Positions 31,783-44,249 of a stretch of 64,000 nucleotides of DNA are shown one piece after another. The notes below the pieces were generated by a model. The model did no database searches and was not told where the DNA came from. It saw only the letters and a program-made list of their open reading frames with translations. The position numbers were made by a program, and so were the translations under genes. This stretch comes from Holothuria scabra (Eukaryota; Echinodermata; Holothuroidea; Aspidochirotida; Holothuriidae). The stretch's first letter is position 1; every line of letters starts with the position of its first letter. The stretch covers positions 17,671,450 to 17,735,449 of the forward strand of contig CM074187.1 in assembly GCA_037179385.1 (NCBI GenBank), read 5' to 3'.

Positions 31783-32590
31783 TTATTTTTGGACTTCTTG
31801 TCTAATTTGGAAGGTGCGTGCATTTTGATTGCTCTGGAAGCCTTTTGTGGAATCAACCAGGGCGCACGTCTTGCAGTTGGAAGGGCAAGGTGAACAACCA
31901 AAATGTTCGTTGTTTTCCTCGACTGAGGCTTTGTCCTGAAATTTTGCCCGAACCAAAATGTCCCGTAAATTTGAGGGCCGCTTGAAGGCAACAACGGGGG
32001 GTTGAGGAAAGATAGACCTTAGGCGATCGGTGCTCTGAAGTGTAGGCATATGCTTTTTGATGAATTTGGCTAGTGGTGGTAGACCGGGATGGTACTCAGT
32101 TACCAACGGCACCTTTGCCCGAGTGTCACAATCTGTTTCAGAGGAACAGATGCGTTTTATGCGGAGTGCTGGACTGTAGGGAATGTTTTTGGTGCAGTGC
32201 GGAGGATGGCAACTGCTGGGTAGAAGGTAGTTGTGCTTGTCCGTTGGTTTGTTGAACAAGTCTGTTTTGAGTAAACCATTTTCTATGGTTACAGTGGTGT
32301 CCAGGAAAGGGACACTGGACCTGGAATGGTCGGCCGTAAATTTGATGCTGGGATGGAACGAATTGATGTTTTCAATAAAAATTTTTAGACAGTCTTCACC
32401 GTGGGGCCAGATCATGAAGATGTCGTCTATGAAGCGTAACCAAATTTGTGGTTTCAAATTTTGTCGAGACAGAAATTTTTGCTCGAAGTTGCCCATAAAC
32501 AAGTTAGCAAATGAGGGAGCCATTTTGGTTCCCATGGCTGTACCATGAATTTGGAGGTAGTGGTGGTCACCAAAAATGAGATTGTTGTTG
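31783..32590 (-). pseudogene. PLE2 reverse transcriptase, C-terminal half
   Basis: From the truncated edge it reads [56 protein letters not shown] (the xIDD catalytic box), VPFLDTTVTIENGLLKTDLF and HNYLLPSSCHPPHC, then CPSNCKTCALVDSTKGF, the zinc-binding Cys cluster before GIY-YIG. The N-terminal third of RT is missing. Residues between IKRICSSETD and RAKVPLVTEYHPG look shortened relative to PLE1, suggesting an internal deletion of about 60 codons. Confidence 0.88.
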
Positions 32591-32617
32591 GTTGCTGTTG
32601 TTGGTTGCTGGTCATAT

Positions 32618-32715
<98 letters not shown>

Positions 32716-32720
32716 GTATA

Positions 32721-32793
<73 letters not shown>

Positions 32794-32801
32794 TTATATA
32801 T
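32618..32801. repeat. (TA)n microsatellite between PLE2 and element B copy 2
   Basis: About 180 bp of TA with an AAAGGTATATATTTATA break at 32712-32728. Translated frames here give only poly(Ile-Tyr). Confidence 0.95.
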
Positions 32802-33154
32802 AACGCTAATTCCCACCTTAGGGGGAAATTGTTATATCTGCGCGTACATAGGGCGAAAAAATAACAATGAAATACATAAGAAAAAGTATTCGCCCTAACG
32901 TCTAAAAATATAAACAACGTTATTTCAATGGCCAGCCATCCAATCGTGTTAACAGCTAGGTGTCCGTAAATTTGACAACTTCGAAGTAATTGTATCTACT
33001 TTGTAAATCTAGGAGGGCACCTTTGTCCGTTTACGTATTCCTATAGAAAAGTGTGTAGAAACGTTAAGGAGAAACTTATATTTCGCCCCCCAAAATTTTT
33101 CCCCTTAAGGTCGACTTTTCAACAACAACTTTGCCCCTAAGTGCGGAACTAGTG
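32802..33154 (-). mobile_element. Element B, copy 2 (353 bp, near full length)
   Basis: The reverse complement of copy 1 over its full length, with (TA)n on both sides. Landmarks in plus orientation are ACGCTAATTCCCACCTTAGG, ACAGCTAGGTGTCCGTAAAT, TTTGTCCGTTTACGTATTCC, AACGTTAAGGAGAAACTTAT and GCCCCTAAGTGCGG...CTAGTG. This copy shows both ends clearly against TA repeats. Confidence 0.8.
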
Positions 33155-33532
33155 AAATATATATATATATATATAAATATATATATATATATGTTTATAT
33201 ACATATATATATTGAAATAACGTTGTTTATATTTTTAGACGTTAGGGCGAAAACTTTTTCTTATATATGTGTTTATATATATATAAATATATATATATAT
33301 ATTAACATATATATATATATAATATAACAATAATATTATATAAATATATATTAACATATTTAGTTTATAGTACACTTTCAATCACCCGGTCTCCGGGTAT
33401 ATATATATATATATATGTGTGTGTTTATATATATATAAATATATATATATATATTAACATATATATATATATAATATAACAATTATATAAATATATATTA
33501 ACATATTTAGTTTATAGTACACTTTCGACCTA
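33155..33532. repeat. TA-rich complex repeat with element B fragment and a local duplication
   Basis: It contains (TA)n, a 55-bp element B fragment at 33212-33266 (plus orientation, TTGAAATAACGTTGTTTATA ... TTAGGGCGAAAACTT) and two copies, offset by 152 bp, of a segment GTGTTTATATATATATAAAT ... AACATATTTAGTTTATAGTA CACTTTC (from 33269 and 33421). Confidence 0.8.
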
Positions 33533-33633
33533 TATATATATATACATATATATGTATATTCATATATATATATACATATATATTTATTTATATATATACA
33601 TATATATATATTTAAAGGTTAACAGATTGGAAT
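33533..33633 (-). repeat. Inverted copy of the PLE1 right boundary and its TA flank
   Basis: An essentially perfect reverse complement of 29059 to about 29160, including the PLE1 end (AACAGATTGGAAT) and the irregular TA tract beyond it. Because both element end and flank are copied, this is a segmental duplication or inversion and not a new insertion. Confidence 0.85.
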
Positions 33634-36600
33634 CTACATATAATATCTTTGAAACAATAGTGGGACAGATAAAACTGATCTGGATACAAAAACATGTTTG
33701 ATCATCGGAAGACGTCCTTGCAAGCAAAGAGTAAATTTTGTGAAAACCCTTTCTGAGGAAGGTTTTTCACAAATTTTTTCCTAAAACGTTTTGGCAGATT
33801 TTCAAATTATGGTGACATATGTCCCTATACACTAAATTTATGAGCCTGATTAAAGGGTTGCCTGTATTTCCTGGTTGTTAGTGTGCTCCCTCTGTTGAAA
33901 ACAACAACTTCAGTTCATTGTCTTCTACTTGAGTGTTCCAAATGTTGGCAATTTTGAAAAAATCCATAAAAAGGCTTTATTCTGTGGGACAGATGAACTG
34001 ACTGGGCTGTGCATGGGCCCTCAGATATTGCAACATTCTCCAGTGGGGAGAAGACACTCTCCGTCTACACGGCCCTTTTGAAGTTTAAGTTAATTGCATT
34101 TAATATACTACTCAATAAAGTATTCACTGGTGCTCTACAACAAGAACAAACACAAATATAGAACAAAACCACAAACTAACAAAAGAAAGTTTAGTCAATT
34201 GAAAGTTCTAGTAAACAGGTGCGTTTTAAGTTTAGATTTGAAAGAGTCGATAGATGAACAGTCATAGATAAACATACATTGTAAAGAAACTTGAAACTTG
34301 GTCCTCGATGAACGGGTAAACCTTCCCAGGAAAAATCACATGTTTCAATCTCAATAAATAAGCATGTATTGAGGTATTGTTATAGTAAGTCATTATCTGC
34401 ACCAAAAATTCGTTGCCATTGTGATATGTGAGCTGTGCATGACGCTTGTGTAATGGGAAGAATTATGCTATAAGAAGGAAAAAAATCTGGTTAGAATTAA
34501 AGAGTTATACACTTTTTGAGTTTGAAGGCTGTGGGAAAAAGTAGGAAAAACAAAACCAGAACGAGGTCGTCCTTGTTGTGTAATTTTAGTTCGCTATACC
34601 CAGAATGCCTTGTGTGAAATAAGGCTACTATTTTGTGGAAAGATAACTCAAACCTCGTGTGTCATTTCACGGGGAGGAACCCCGCGTTGGTTTGGCTTAA
34701 AAGATAGTCCAGAGCCAAATTTATTTTCGATATGTTCAAGCGGAACAAATTCTAAGCACACTGACGGATGAAATTTTCGTTCATTTCACATGTTCGGCTG
34801 CCGATACATTAGCCATCAAATGTGGCAAATTTTCTCTGAACTTGAAGCAAACAGGTGTGATGTCATGACAGAAGGGTAACCAAGCTTGTGTCATGAGGGG
34901 GGGGGGGGGGGTTGGGGCACGACAAGGGGGAAAAGTCTAAGGATAGAAAGAAAAAAACGCTATTTAAGAAGTTTGTTCCATTAAAAGGTTGGTTCACGGG
35001 GTTCTAACCCCCAAAACCACCCCTTGGCTACGCCAAGTGCTGTGTTATGGATTCACATTGTTGGCCAGTTTTGGGGTTTAATTTGTAATTTACTACCAAC
35101 TTTATGCAACTGAATACTCATATAAAGATGCCATAGGTGTATCTATAAGTAACAGAATTTTCAAAACTATATATGAGTTAAGGGCAAGCCAGCATCCCTA
35201 ATTAATTCAAGTTCAAACCAATAGGATGGAAAATAAAGGAAAACAAAACATTGGCTAACAATGCCAATTTATGACATCAAACCTGCTCGCTTCAAGTTCA
35301 GTTTTTATGGAAAATGTGTCAAATTCAATCGCTAGTATCCAAGGGCGGATCTAGCAACGGCTGTAAGGGGGAGACGAACAAAGTGCACCGAATGTGTGCA
35401 CGAATCACGAACGCGAAGCGCGAGTATAACCGCGTGGGGTCAAGGGGCCCGCCTCGGGGCCCTTGGAGGGGTCAGGAAGCGAAGCCCCCGGAAGCTCTTG
35501 GAGTATGAGACAATTTGAACAAATATGTTTAAAATGCCCCAAGAGTTGAGAAGAAAGTAGCGATCCTTCAATTTTACATTTTAATGATCTGAGCGGCTCT
35601 TTGCAAGGCAGGGAAATGTGCTTTCCAGTCAGTGAACAAAGGTTTACGATTATTGACAACCCAACTGAAGTGTTGAATTTTACTCAAATTTATTCAAAAG
35701 TTATTTGCAGAATGATATGACTAATTTTTTGCAAACTTATAAAGCAAATTAAAGATAGAAAATCTACAAATTTGTTTGTATTTATAATTATGCAGTTCAG
35801 TAACCCCTGCTGAAGGTATCTTCAAATCTAGTTCTGTTTTTTACAGTATACTTACTACGCTTGCAGAGTCGGATACAAGCTGTTTCAAATAAAATTGTAA
35901 CTGTTTACTCTTTTCAATAGCAAAGATAAAAAACGTTCCAACAAATGTCGTCAATTTCTGACAGTTACGACCACATATTACGTTACGGCATGTTCTAGTC
36001 GATCGTGTGGTCACATCTAGCCTATATGCTGATTCCATAGACTGATCATAACTAAGGTGGGCCAATGGAAGGACATTAGTATGTCTAAGACTAAGGTTCT
36101 AAGTTCACTTTTATCAATGAATCACTTATGATTAATAGTATCGCTATCTTTAATAACTAAAACTTAGAACACTAGTAAGCTTGACTATGACTTTATCTAT
36201 TCTGACAGCCTAATTCATATTTTTTTCAAGAATGGCCTGACCTTTCCCACAAATATTTTCTCAATACCATCGACCTACCCCGAACGAGGGTCAAAAGTTG
36301 AAGACTATCCGATCCCACCTCACCCAAGAATGTCAGCTACCCGTTCATATTATAGCGTTCACGCTCACTGGGGAGAAAGCAAGGGGTAGCCTAGGGGAGG
36401 AGGTGCAGTAACAAGAAAGTAGGGGCTCACCTGGATAATTCCGCCCCTTAAAGTTCGGCAAGAACCTAGTCGACAACCATAATTATTCACCTGCTGTATA
36501 AGAATCCACCCATAAGAACAGAAGCAAAAGAAATTCATGATGGAGACCCAGTAGCGCTTCTCTTTTAGCAGTTGAGATATATTGCGAATTTTTACCACTT

Positions 36601-37050
36601 GTAGCTCCGTTTTTACGACGACAGACGTTCAAGTGAATGCATGTGATCATTTGACACACTGGCTGGCTGGTTCTGCCTCCTCCATAGATATAGGCTAGTT
36701 TGCCACAAATAATTCTGAATTTCGGCGGCTGTATAGCCATACATGTCTCCTTGGTCTGGCCTGCCGTAACTTGAGGTATTCAGGCCAGTTTTACGTATAC
36801 ACTGGAAGTCGTCAATCGAAAAATAATGAGCGACCCAAGAAATTACTTTGAAGTTTACAGTGGCCTAAATTACCACCTTCCCAAGTTACTGAATACTCCT
36901 GGCGGTTGGATTGATTGGTGTTACATTAGAACAACTAAGACAGCTTCTGGCATACGTTTGGACCTAACTTTAGTTATTTACATTAAAAACCAGGGTACCT
37001 TTCGCCTCAAGTCAGCCAGGTAATCCTACATGCAGCGCTAAAATCGAAGG
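33634..37050. other. 3.4-kb gene-free stretch
   Basis: No convincing frame. A G-run with a CCCCTTGGCTACGCCAAG transposon-tip-like sequence lies at 34898-35035. A GGGGCCCTTGGAGGGG...GCGAAGCCCCCGGAAGCTC module at 35450-35500 resembles one at 48455-48500. A short frame at 36826-37023 is unremarkable. Confidence 0.5.
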
Positions 37051-37230
37051 TACACTGTAAAAAAATTCTGTAATGTTACAGAATTTTTGTACAATTACAG
37101 AAGAAAAAATAAAGAAATACTAAAAGAATACATAAAAAGTGCTGCCAATGAGTTGACAGCACTTTTTATGTATTCTTTTGTTTTTCTTTATTTTATTTTC
37201 TGTAAATATACAGACATTTCTTACAGCGTA
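37051..37230. mobile_element. Small hairpin MITE (180 bp), probable TA target
   Basis: The ends TACACTGTAA and TTACAGCGTA are inverted, flanked by TA. Inside, a near-perfect hairpin runs from about 37096 to 37204, with arms of about 48 bp (TAAAAGAATACATAAAAAGTG / CACTTTTTATGTATTCTTT) and a ~12-nt loop. The CACTGTAA...CTGTAATGTTACAG ends recall Tc1/mariner-type MITEs of many animals. No coding capacity. Confidence 0.65.
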
Positions 37231-37734
37231 TGTGTAAACACAGAATTTAGACATTTTATGTAAGAGTCCAGTTGCTTCAAAGATGATTCAGTTTCTTTTG
37301 GACGGAGGTCTTTGCCATTCCTCACTATACCCTATATACCGGAAATGTCTCACCAAATGTGTGATTTAGATCCGATTTATTTTTTTTTTTTATTTCATAT
37401 TTTTAAATCTTTTCCTAATCAACCTGGGGGCGGGAAGTCGCCCTGCCCCCCTCTTCTGGATCCGTGCTTGCAAATATCTCGACAACAAAACATGGAAAAT
37501 GAATGAAATGGAAGTTTCACCAGAATGCTAAGAACATGTTCCTTTTTAACATTTCAAACATAAATTTGGCTCTGGACTTTTCATTTAACTCACACCTCTG
37601 TTATATCAAGCACAGATTGATAGCGGCGTTTAGCCCTAGATTAGCACCCAGTGGCAATTTTCAGTCCTCAAAAATCCCGTGCCGGTAGAAACACTTCCTA
37701 ACTTCATTTAAACAAGGAAAATACTGTTACAATC

Positions 37735-37965
37735 AATAATGTTTAAAGTAACGGGTAAAGTAAAAACGACCGATAACGTAATAAAAAATACCGATAATGA
37801 ATGTAAAAAAATTACCGATAATGTGAAAAACTTTTGAACCCATAAAGAAAAAAAAATTACCGATGATGTTAAATATTTTTGAAACGATAATGGAAACAAA
37901 ATTACCGATATTGTAGAAAAGTCTTTGAATCGACAATGCAAAAAAGAGTTACGGATAATGTAAAA
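37735..37965 (+). repeat. Diverged minisatellite with ATTACCGATAATGT units
   Basis: About ten loose repeats of AARWTTACCGATAATGTNAAAAA with spacing of roughly 20-55 bp. The minus-strand open frames over it are repetitive artefacts. Confidence 0.65.
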
Positions 37966-40900
37966 ACTGTTCTAAAGAGAGTTTCATTTGGTCCTACCTG
38001 TTTATGTGTGCCATTTTATGTAGTTAGGCAGGTAAGTTGACACGCGGCAGGCGGGCTTGGTGGGAAAGCAAATATGTGCGTGGGTTGGTGCATGTGTACT
38101 TTCATAGTGCGCATGTAACCTGTGTGAATTTATTTGTGTATATAGTTGACTATGTTGTGTCTGAATGTAGCCTTAATCACGAGAGTAGCCAGGACTTTTT
38201 ATTGGGGGAGGAAGTGGCGGAGCTAGGGATTTCGGTCAGACAGGGGCGAAAATGGTCTGCAGGGGGGCTCCGAAGGACTACTTTGCCATTTCTCATCAGC
38301 AAGTTTTTTTATTTAATCATGTTTAAATTTTCTATCCATGGGCCTCCGCAGAAGAATTTTTTTTTTGGGGGGGGGGACAAAGTTTTGCCCAAAATGCCTC
38401 TCAGATCGCTGGAAATGTCATTTCTAAAGCCCATTTACCGCATATAAATAGGGAAAACACTGAGTGAACGGTGAAGAAATGTTGATGTTAATTTTTCTGT
38501 CTTTTTCTTTATGTTTTCTTCGTTTTTTCAGGTTTTTTTTATTTTCGAAGGGAGGGCAACTTCCACCCTTGCCCCTACCTGCGGACGCCAGTGTTTCTAT
38601 CCCTCTCTTTCACATTCTAGTGTGAAAGCGGTCATTATATTTTGTGTTATTGTCAGGTCTCGATTTAAGATTTTAATGTAAGAATGGGGTACTTTGTTAG
38701 AGCTAAATAGCAAGCAATCTTAAAGCAGGAAAAAGTTATAGAAATTAATCACCGTTACGTGTACATTTTTGGCATATGGTGAAAATAAAGATGAGTACAC
38801 GAAGAAACATTATTGACGTAATTTACATCATGTGGCTATTCTGGAATAGCCATTAATTAAGTAAATTGAAAGAAATAGCCAAGACAAAAGGTCTGCTTGG
38901 CTCTCTAGATACCGAATTCCATAATAAATAAAAGAAGCCTAAACCTAGACTTATTAGATGCAACTTTCGGGCTTTTGAGAACACGAAAGTACAGAAATAA
39001 GCATTTTCATGGGATTATCGTGCAGTGTCAGATATAGCCATTTAACATGAGAATGGTCACTTGAAGAAAAACAAAATGGAAACTGCTCATTTAAACTCTT
39101 CAACCATTACCGCTATGATAACAGTTTTATTTTAACCTGAATGTTCACCGTCTTCAAATGGTTTTGAAAAATGTTGTGGAAGCTATTTTGGTATCTTTAT
39201 AAACTCTTTTTATTGTCTTTATTGACAATTATCCCCGATAACATGAGTGCTATTTGCGCTACAATTATTGCCCTTTGCAACATCTTTTATTGGCCGGGAG
39301 GGTGAATTTAATGTCACTCTGTTTATTTTTTAAACTTACAATCACACTTGGTGTGGAAGAAATTAACTTAGTACAGCGAAAACATTCATTAGTACGTATA
39401 AAGTATGAAGATGCGTTTCGGCAAAACCTACCCCTATATTACAGATGACCATTTTAATCAGAATAAAGTGCAGATAGTACAGTTACTGGTGGCTGTTTGA
39501 GCATTTTGTTATCTGGGCTTTAAACCAACGCTATAAATTATGTCTTTTGCCAGTAATGGTGAAAAATAAAGTATGTTGAAAACCTTAAAAGGGCGCCAAC
39601 AGACGATTTTGGTCCGTCAGGAGTGGCGACCATCCCCCTGACCACATGGCAGCTCCGCCACTGGGGGGAGGTGGCCAACTGCAAGACCTAATCGCCGTCC
39701 GGGGAAATTTTTTAACTAACCTGCAGTAACGGAGCACGTCAGGATACTCCATGGGGTACGTTGAGACATTATCTTCCTCCCAGGTTCCAAGATATGTGAC
39801 TTTATGATTGTTGTTTATGAAGATGGAGTTGAAAGGCGCCCAGGGAGCCGAAAGGATTTTATTTGAGACTATAGACGCTGTCTTCCAACAGAACTTGAGA
39901 GTCTGAGCAACGACTGTGAAGAGGTGCACACTAAGTCCTCATCATATTCATGCTGAAAATTTAGTTCCCCGATCAGGTGAGGTCTAATTTTCAACCGAAA
40001 GTGGTTATCTTCGGGCAGTGGAGAAGCTGGGGGCTACCAGCTACTGGTTTCACGTCACCAGCAAACCATTAGTTTTCAATGTAATCACCGTCTTCAGTTA
40101 CGATGTCAGGGCGCGGCTGACCCACCCGTTATTTTCGTATGGGTTCTTCTCTGCTTAGGGACAAGACCCAATTGTCGGAAAAATCATTTGCCCGATTTCC
40201 GCGAATGATGAAAAAATCTACAAGTTCCAGCAAAACAAGGGTAATGAGATAACTGGATATGTCTGGATGAATGTAATTCGTTTATTTGCTAGAAATCCTT
40301 TATTCTTATAAACAGAGGAGAAGACTCTCTGCTCCAAAAATTAATTCTGCACGAAAGAACGGAGCTCACCATTAGTTGGTGAGGAAAAGTTTACAGGAAT
40401 TTTTTGAAAAATTGTGATCCCTCAGATAGCCGGAAATGGCATTTTTCGCTCTTGTAAGTATCATATCATCATTTTTTTCTAGTTTTGCTTTGAAATAGTG
40501 TCTATTCTGCCCGAAAACAAATGCATCGCTGAGACCCAAACACTTTCGATTGTGTGGGGGTACTTTTGTCCAGGCCTATTCGCTTACATGATCCCCGCAG
40601 AGTTACTGGTGCATTGTAGAGCGCAATATCCGACACTCTTTGCTTTTCAATCACAAGTTTGAAAATAGGAAGCTTGTATACTTGGAAAAATTTCGAATTT
40701 TATGAGAGAAGAGTTGAGAAAACCGGAATGTCATTAACTCGTGGCACCATGATCTGGTTTCACATATGGCAATTTTCCGACTTTTTTATTTTAGAAACTA
40801 AATGTTTACTTCTGAAAAACTTGCCCAAAGGTAAGGTAAGACGTAGCGAAATGACACCAGATTTTACTGATCAACCTCATATTCCGAAGAAGTTAAAGTT

Positions 40901-41547
40901 CTGCTATTTGTAGCACCGTTCTAGGCTTGCTGAGAAGATAAATACTACCCGTGATCTCAGCCTAAAGACGGAGAAGTATATCATTTCTTTTCGTACCTGT
41001 GATAATATGAACTACGGTAACATCGATGTTCTTGTTTCTCTTTTTCATTATTTTGAGAGGTTCAATCAATCTTCAATTAACTGGTAAACAGGATTCGTTT
41101 TTCAGAGGGAATCTAAAATCTTTTGAAACTTTACAAGCGAAAGTTAAAGATATACCGTACATAAACTGCTAAAAGAAGTGATGTTACTAACTAATGGCAG
41201 AAGTTAATACAACTTAAAGACAGTGGCGGAGCCAGGATGGAATTTTTAGGGGGCCTATGTAACAAGCGGGAGGGGGGATGGTACCTCCTACGGTCAGGCG
41301 CGGTAAGACCATCTAACGCCACTATGATGCGCGGAGCGTACAAGAAAATTTTGGGCTTTACAAATCCGCCTGATGGCCGGAAACGGCAGTTCCCACGTGT
41401 TTTAAGCTGGATGTACCCAGCCTTTAAATATGAGTCTCATGTCTGCCACTTCTCAAATAATGAGCATAAAAAATAAATGAAAATGGTAATACATACATAC
41501 ACCTTTTTGGGACCCCAAAACTGGACATTTCTGATCTGTGGCCTGGG
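37966..41547. other. 3.6-kb gene-free stretch
   Basis: No coding frame is supported. Transposon-tip-like GGCAGCTCCGCCACTGGGGG is at about 39647-39666 and CAGTGGCGGAGCCAGGATGG at 41222-41241. A G-run with flanking CCTCCGCAG is at 38343-38380. Confidence 0.5.
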
Positions 41548-41732
41548 TAGACTTGGCCAAGTCTCTCGTGAGTGTTCCCCGGGGAGCTGACACCACCAAC
41601 TCTACGCAAATCCAGTGCTTCAGCACAGTACAGCATACCGTATTTGCCTTTTTTCTAATACGCCCTCTATCGGTCTATAAAGGTATCGCTTCTCAACGAG
41701 AGACTTGGAACAATTGGTTTCTATGACGTCAT
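41548..41732 (+). repeat. Left terminal inverted repeat, transposon copy 2
   Basis: Nearly identical to 10128-10312, including the TGACGTCA octamer near its inner edge (about 41723-41730). Confidence 0.85.
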
Positions 41733-42693
41733 AATTTTTATGTTATTCCTTTACTTTATTCATCCCTCATTATGATGAATAATATGTAGTAGTTTCTCAA
41801 TATCTAGTCCAATCAAAGTTGGCATTCTGTAAATCGTGATATGAATAAACATATATTAGGGCACATGACCTTGTCATTCATATCTATATCTGTCAGCCAG
41901 CAGTGCTAGCAGTCCACAAATAAAGAGCCCCTACCGTACCGATGAAGCGACTATTTTCTTTGCAATAACATCTGAAATTATTCCCAAAGACATTCGCAGG
42001 TGTTAAGAAAGAGTCATTATTAATGTATGGGACACCAAGAAGACGTCGGAATTTGATTACCGGCAGGATTTAAGAGGTAAATGTATCGATCGACCACCTT
42101 CAAGCGGCTGAGTTACACGAAGCACAGAGAAGGCAATGACGTTACAGTTACAGTATAAACTTGTCTATACTAATAGATCTAACAATAAAGTTACTTCGTA
42201 AACACTGCATAGACAATGTGTGATTTAGAAAATATTCTATCAAGTGGGCTGTTGATGTGTGTAACGTTAGTGCTCTGCAATAACAATGAAGTTTGACCGT
42301 GTTGGACATATGCAAGTGTAGCAGAGGAATTTCACAACTTTTATAACTTATGATTAATGAATATGATGAGGCACTGTTCAGCATAGAGGACGACGAGGGG
42401 AACTACTGGGAGTCTGCAAATTGAAGAAAACATAGGCCTATCCGGCATACTGGTATATTTGAGGTAAACTCATGCACTTCGGCTACTTACCAATTGCAAC
42501 CTCGACCCCGGCCTAGTCTTCTAGACCCAGGGGTGGGATTTGACTGGGGACGGATTTTACAGTCATTCTGTTCCCACCCGGCCGAGACTTGAGTGTGCTA
42601 GGATTTCACTCCATCAGCCTGGATCCGAAGGCCGGGGTAATCTGGCAGGTCTTTTTCTGGCGATATGCATAGTACCTAGCTGACAGTGGGGAC

Positions 42694-42900
42694 TTGGCAG
42701 GGGATTTACCCTCGATCAGTGTATACCCAACCCAGCTTGGACATGGCCAGGCTCTGTGTGGGGATTTGACAATTTCAAAAATAAAGTTCCCGGGCAAGAC
42801 ACGACCATCCCCAGGTCTAGGAAGTGTCAGTGTTGCAATTGATAAGTGCATAAATCTTCATGACATTGCAAGATTATTGCAGCCAGGCCCTTTTAGTTGA
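42694..42900 (+). other. Exon-like open segment b (copy 2)
   Basis: A 68-codon frame colinear with 11240-11446 (GDLPSISVYPTQLGHGQALC). Changes between copies include synonymous and conservative ones (KL to KI, SSG to SPG). Identity unknown. Confidence 0.3.
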
Positions 42901-42975
42901 CAGCTATAGGAACCACAACATACAGGACTTGGGGCATTGGTAGCTGCATAGGTCAAAATCAATTGTCCCAGACCC

Positions 42976-43248
42976 ATGAATAAGGTAAAAGCCATTTTCT
43001 ACTTAGCCTTGCATAATTCAGGTTGCCCCAATTCTACCCAGAGGTTTCATTATAACAATTCTTCAAACTTGCTTACAACTTTGTTCAGGCTTTTACTTAG
43101 TCAGAGAGTTGCATGCATACATTTTAGAGGAACCCTGCTGAAGGGACTAGTTTTGCTTCCTAACAAAATAATTGCTTTGTACAAGCTAGGTGTAACACTG
43201 TGCTACTGTACAAGGGATTGTCAATCCTGCAGAAAACCCGGAAATTAA
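42976..43248 (+). other. Exon-like open segment c (copy 2)
   Basis: A 90-codon frame colinear with 11530-11802, again ending in a Cys-rich tail (LCYCTRDCQSCRKPGN). The four terminal Cys are kept between copies. Identity unknown. Confidence 0.35.
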
Positions 43249-44017
43249 AGGGACAATCCTCTCACCCCAAACTACACTTCTAGTATAGGGTAACAGAACC
43301 TCTCAATTGGCTCAGCTTTTTGATTGACTGCTAATTAATTCAAACAATGCAGAGTACCAAAACTTATATTACACAGCACGAACCGGCTGATAGTGTTTTG
43401 CTTATACACATCGACCTTTATTTTCCCCCTGAAGCAATAAAATGGGATTGTGTCTGGATGAGGGTAAATTTTAGACAATTGTGGGAGGGGCTTAATTAAG
43501 AAGGTCACAGTAAAAGAATTGGTACTGTTTGGGATGAGAAAATTGGGCCTTTAATTACCCAGGCACTGAAAGATCACTTGACAAGTTTTATGAAATGTAC
43601 AACTGCTAATTTTTAGCCCTAGCATGATTTACAATAAATGAGCATTCATTTGTAGACCTACTGCCTATATTTTGTAACTTTATCAGGAACAGCTACAGTA
43701 GAGTAAATTGCACTGGTTGTGTTTTTTATGAATGTGAATATCTACACAAAGAATATGGTACAACGTGAAGACTGTATAAGATTTTGATACCATAAATTCG
43801 AGGTAGCCCATGCTAAATGTGTGTTATCTTCTTGTACTAATCTGAGAAAAAAAATTAGGTCATCAGACTACATGCTAGCACGCTAGTGCTGTAGCACTGC
43901 AGGTTTCATCTTGCAGTGTTTCCATCAAGTCTCCTTGGTGGAATATTTGCTTCAAGTGTGAATCGTATGAACATTTTAAAGTGTACTTAATTCTCCTTCA
44001 TTTTTTCTTTTACACAG

Positions 44018-44218
44018 AACTTGAGCCATTGGAGTAAGTGGGACTGTACATACTGCAAAGCCACGGTACCATCTTTGGCAGAGTCAGCAGGCAACCAGGC
44101 TATGCAGTACATTAAACATTTAACACCAAGCTTAGCACGGCATATGGAGTGTATTAGGCATGGAATGTATAGTGTATGTGTTGAAAACCCACAGTATCTT
44201 GACTCCAGTTTTACATGA
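44018..44218 (+). other. Terminal exon-like segment with splice acceptor (copy 2)
   Basis: After TTTCTTTTACACAG (ending 44017) an open frame of 66 codons reads NLSHWSKWDCTYCKATVPSL then QAMQYIKHLTPSLARHMECI and SVCVENPQYLDSSFT to TGA at 44216. AATAAA follows at 44244. This is the better-preserved version of the copy 1 segment, which has a 4-bp deletion. C-x2-C and several aromatic residues give it a protein-like look. It is not assigned to a family. Confidence 0.45.
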
Positions 44219-44243
44219 AATGAGTGGTTACATGAACTATGTA

Positions 44244-44249
44244 AATAAA
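44244..44249 (+). terminator. Polyadenylation signal AATAAA (copy 2)
   Basis: It lies 26 nt after the TGA of the terminal exon-like segment and is conserved with copy 1. Confidence 0.4.

Larger units (their letters stand above)
30356..32617 (-). mobile_element. Penelope-like element 2 (PLE2), 5'-truncated with tandem 3' end
   Basis: The minus strand carries the back half of RT, the Cys motif, the GIY-YIG domain and a 3' UTR. The 3' part is present twice in tandem (30415-31037 and 31038-31660). The RT is cut by the (TA)n tract at 32618. It is only distantly related to PLE1 in sequence. Tandem or partial tandem copies are a habit of Penelope-like elements. Confidence 0.88.

Noticed and set aside
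32545..32917. Long open frames on both strands with poly(Ile-Tyr)
   Set aside because: They are translations of the (TA)n microsatellite; the same applies at 25645-25974.
29207..33154. Simple inversion explaining the inverted PLE1 end at 33533
   Set aside because: Element B copies 2 and 3 inside the interval are in the same orientation, so one inversion does not explain the layout.
36826..37023. Short frame with YFEVYSGLNYHLPKLLNTPG
   Set aside because: Somewhat protein-like, but isolated, with no homology I can name and no flanking exon structure.
38037..38447. 136-codon plus-strand ORF
   Set aside because: It has low-complexity ends, crosses a G-run near 38370, and has no recognisable motif or conserved partner.
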